Assembly: GCA_024236495.1 (NCBI GenBank)
Contig: JACKKJ010000005.1
Location: forward strand, 62,001-126,000
From: Paracoccaceae bacterium
GTDB lineage: Bacteria > Pseudomonadota > Alphaproteobacteria > Rhodobacterales > Rhodobacteraceae
Length of the DNA stretch: 64,000 nucleotides
Direction: 5' to 3'
Shown here: positions 62,392 to 64,000 of the stretch, piece by piece
Position numbering within the stretch: position 1 is the stretch's first letter
Layout of the letters: each line of letters begins with the position of its first letter
Notes under the pieces: generated by a model
Database searches by the model: none
Told to the model about the DNA's origin: nothing
What the model saw: the letters and a program-made list of their open reading frames with translations, nothing else
Made by a program: the position numbers and the translations under genes

Positions 62392-63156
62392 ATGGTAGGC
62401 TGGGTCATGCGTGTCCGACCGTCCCTGTCCGCCCTCTTGGGCCTTGCCTGCACCTTTGCGTTCGGAAGCCCCGTCAACGCTTGCGACCTTGCCCTGGCGC
62501 TTGCGGTCGACATTTCCGGTTCGGTGGACGAACGCGAGTTCGAGATCCAGATGCGCGGTCTTGCCGAGGGGCTGCGCGACCCGGAGGTCAGCGAGGCGCT
62601 GGTGCGCAACCGGGCGGCGGTGATGCTGGTGCAGTGGACGGGCACGGCGCGGCAGGCCGTTTCCGTGCCCTGGGTGCGTGTCTCCACCCCCGGCGACCTG
62701 ACCAGTCTGGCCGACCGGATCGAGGCCACGCCGCGGCTTTGGTCGATCTACTCAACCGCCATCGGCGAGGCGCTCTTGTTCACGGCGGCGGAATTCTCGC
62801 AGGTTGCCGACTGCACGAGGCGGGTGATCGACGTTTCCGGCGACGGCCCGTCGAACGAAGGGATCGAACCGGCCGACCTGCACGCGGCGCTCGGTCAGGA
62901 GGGGATCACCGTCAACGCGCTGGTGATCGAGGAAGGGGTGACGGGGCTGAGGGACTACTACCGGCAGAATGTGATCGCCGGGCCGGGGGCCTTCGTCCTT
63001 GTCGCGAACAGCTTTCGCGACTATCCGGCCCGCATGCGGGAAAAACTGCGGCGCGAGACCGAGCGGCAGCTTTCGATGCTTGCGCCGCGGCATTCCGCCT
63101 GCCGGGATTGTGTGATCACGCAGTCAAATGGTGTGATCACAAATATGAAAAACTGA
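62392..63156 (+). CDS. DUF1194 secreted von Willebrand A-like protein
   Basis: This ~254-residue secreted protein starts with a signal peptide (cleavage near residue 30, before CDLALALAVDISGSVDE). The metal-ion adhesion motif DISGSVD fits VWA-type folds, and DVSGDGPSNEG is a second conserved part. Its function is unknown. An ATG at 62407 would give the same signal peptide five residues shorter. The final residues CVITQ and GVITN encode the two TGTGATCAC palindromes upstream of sdhC, so its 3' end is also a regulatory region. Confidence 0.83.
   Translation: MVGWVMRVRPSLSALLGLACTFAFGSPVNACDLALALAVDISGSVDEREFEIQMRGLAEGLRDPEVSEALVRNRAAVMLVQWTGTARQAVSVPWVRVSTPGDLTSLADRIEATPRLWSIYSTAIGEALLFTAAEFSQVADCTRRVIDVSGDGPSNEGIEPADLHAALGQEGITVNALVIEEGVTGLRDYYRQNVIAGPGAFVLVANSFRDYPARMREKLRRETERQLSMLAPRHSACRDCVITQSNGVITNMKN
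63111..63141. promoter_or_regulatory. Pair of TGTGATCAC palindromes upstream of sdhC
   Basis: TGTGATCACG (63111-63120) and TGTGATCACA (63132-63141) are 21 bp apart, the same spacing as before sucC. They are 126-156 bp before the sdhC start and lie in the 3' end of the DUF1194 gene. They fit a GntR-type site for the regulator encoded at 47307. Confidence 0.8.
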
Positions 63157-63266
63157 AGGCGTTGGCGTTAACGAGTCGCATTTTTGGCGAAGTCCGGCGT
63201 GACTTGACGGATTTTTTCGCTATTCATGACGCAGCAAAAGCGCGAGGCAACCCGAAAGGACCGACC

Positions 63267-63650
63267 ATGGCAGACGTGAACCGGGGCAATCGGCCGCTTT
63301 CCCCGCATCTGCAGATCTATCGCCCGCAATTGACGTCGATCACATCGATCCTGACACGGATCACCGGCAACGCCTTGATCGTGGCGACGGCGCTGATCGT
63401 CTGGTGGTTGCTGGCGGCTTCGACGAGCGCGGAGTATTTCGCCCTTGCCGACACGGTCGTCCGGTCCTGGTTCGGCAAGCTCGTCTTCCTTGGGTCGATC
63501 TGGGCGGTCTGGTACCATTTCCTCGCGGGGCTGCGGCATCTTTACTACGACAGCGGCCGCGGGCTGGATATTCCGACGGCGGAAAAGCTTGGCTGGGCCT
63601 GCATCATCGGCTCGGTCGTGCTGACCGTGATCACAGTCATCATTCTCTGA
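63267..63650 (+). CDS. sdhC: Succinate dehydrogenase cytochrome b556 subunit
   Basis: This 127-residue membrane subunit of complex II has three helices. RPLSPHLQIYRPQLTSITSILTRITG is the conserved opening (quinone and Ser/Arg region) and WYHFLAGLRHLYYDSG includes His84, the probable heme b ligand. The ATG follows AAAGGA. It begins the sdhCDAB operon, whose remaining genes run off the window. A TGTGATCAC pair upstream may control it. Confidence 0.95.
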   Translation: MADVNRGNRPLSPHLQIYRPQLTSITSILTRITGNALIVATALIVWWLLAASTSAEYFALADTVVRSWFGKLVFLGSIWAVWYHFLAGLRHLYYDSGRGLDIPTAEKLGWACIIGSVVLTVITVIIL

Positions 63651-63661
63651 GGGGGCGGGCG

Positions 63662-64000
63662 ATGAGGTATCTGACCGACCGCAAGCGGGCCGCGGGTCTC
63701 GGTTCGGCGAAAAGCGGAACAGAACACTACTGGCACATGCAGGTTTCCTCGGTGGGGCTTGCGATCCTCGTGCCGCTTTTCATCTTCACCTTCGGTTGCA
63801 TCCTGGGCGCGCCCTATGAAGAGGTCGTCGCCTATTATGGCCGCCCCTTCCCGGCGATCGTCGCGGGGCTGACACTGATCGTGGGGCTGACCCATTTCAG
63901 AAACGGTGCGCAGGTGATGATCGAGGACTATGCACACGGGCTGGCGCGCAAGGCGCTGATCGTGGGCACCGTCTGCCTGTCCTACGCGCTGATGGCCACC
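63662..64000 (+). CDS. sdhD: Succinate dehydrogenase hydrophobic membrane anchor subunit (3' truncated by window)
   Basis: At least 113 residues are visible, reading to the window edge. The protein has an N-terminal soluble part (KSGTEHYWHMQVSS) and membrane helices, with LTHFRNGAQVMIEDY containing the histidine and arginine/aspartate of the heme and quinone region. It starts 11 bases after sdhC. SdhA and SdhB genes are expected beyond the edge. Confidence 0.94.
   Translation, partial: MRYLTDRKRAAGLGSAKSGTEHYWHMQVSSVGLAILVPLFIFTFGCILGAPYEEVVAYYGRPFPAIVAGLTLIVGLTHFRNGAQVMIEDYAHGLARKALIVGTVCLSYALMAT

Noticed and set aside
57434..63141. Reading the TGTGATCACA sites as CRP/FNR-type sites
   Set aside because: CRP needs TGTGA and TCACA separated by six bases; here the halves are contiguous. 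FNR sites (TTGAT-N4-ATCAA) do not match either.
63626..63635. CGTGATCACA inside sdhC as a further regulator site
   Set aside because: It has one mismatch, is single, lies in coding sequence near the gene's end and shows no 21-bp partner.

Overview
The window is a GC-rich, gene-dense stretch of what looks like the main chromosome of a Rhodobacterales alphaproteobacterium (Rhodobacter/Paracoccus/Roseobacter type). The reasons are the adjacency of malate dehydrogenase, (3S)-malyl-CoA thioesterase, mesaconyl-CoA hydratase and sdhCD (TCA cycle plus ethylmalonyl-CoA pathway), a TauR/Tpa taurine module, a TRAP transporter, an NDUFA12-type complex I accessory protein and the accB-accC-aat / DUF2155 / MlaD arrangement. 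There is no rRNA, no CRISPR, no insertion sequence and no phage gene. One tRNA (Ala-GGC) is present. No gap between genes exceeds about 300 bases; the longest are 57327-57609, 4515-4749, 42096-42319 and 26724-26940, and each of these holds a candidate regulatory element.

Layout: 1-3197 is the end of a TRAP transporter operon (dctP partial, dctQ, dctM) closed by a shikimate dehydrogenase-type gene. 3234-7493 is a xylose module (ROK repressor divergent from xylB-xylA). 7570-10550 is a two-gene type I secretion pair whose ATPase has lost key catalytic residues. 10551-12187 is an Lrp-type regulator divergent from leucine dehydrogenase. 12250-14624 holds small housekeeping genes: a metal chaperone, an LMW phosphatase, a copper chaperone pair and rpmB. 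14834-16445 is a cobalt-type nitrile hydratase operon. 16565-24014 is tpa, tauR and a soeABC-type molybdoenzyme, which together suggest taurine sulfur handling. 24015-26723 is a Na/phosphate cotransporter and a LysR regulator. 26941-32357 is a ydcSTUV-patD-like polyamine/aminobutyraldehyde operon. 32462-36027 is a CbiX-like gene and two amidases. 36202-38234 is clpP-clpX. 38333-42095 is NDUFA12, mlaD and DUF2155 facing aat-accC-accB. 42320-45656 is preT-preA with a RutR-like regulator. 45853-47957 holds tRNA-Ala, an FYDLN-type acidic protein, a YgjP-like metallopeptidase and a GntR/FCD regulator. 48108-58572 is a large TCA block on the minus strand (mdh, sucC, a hypothetical gene, sucD, sucA, odhB, a MAPEG protein, lpd). 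58710-64000 runs on the plus strand (TauE-like, mcl2, NnrU, mch, DUF1194, sdhC, sdhD partial).

The most interesting signal is a shared palindrome, TGTGATCACA. It occurs as two copies exactly 21 bp apart upstream of sucC, again as two copies exactly 21 bp apart upstream of sdhC, and once immediately before and nearly touching the start of the GntR/FCD regulator gene next to the suc block. This looks like an autoregulated regulator controlling the 2-oxoglutarate-to-fumarate part of the TCA cycle. Other sequence-supported control circuits are a RutR-like operator before preT with a RutR-like gene at the far end of the same locus, and CTGGAC direct repeats before tpa (with an inverted-orientation pair before tauR) that fit TauR control.
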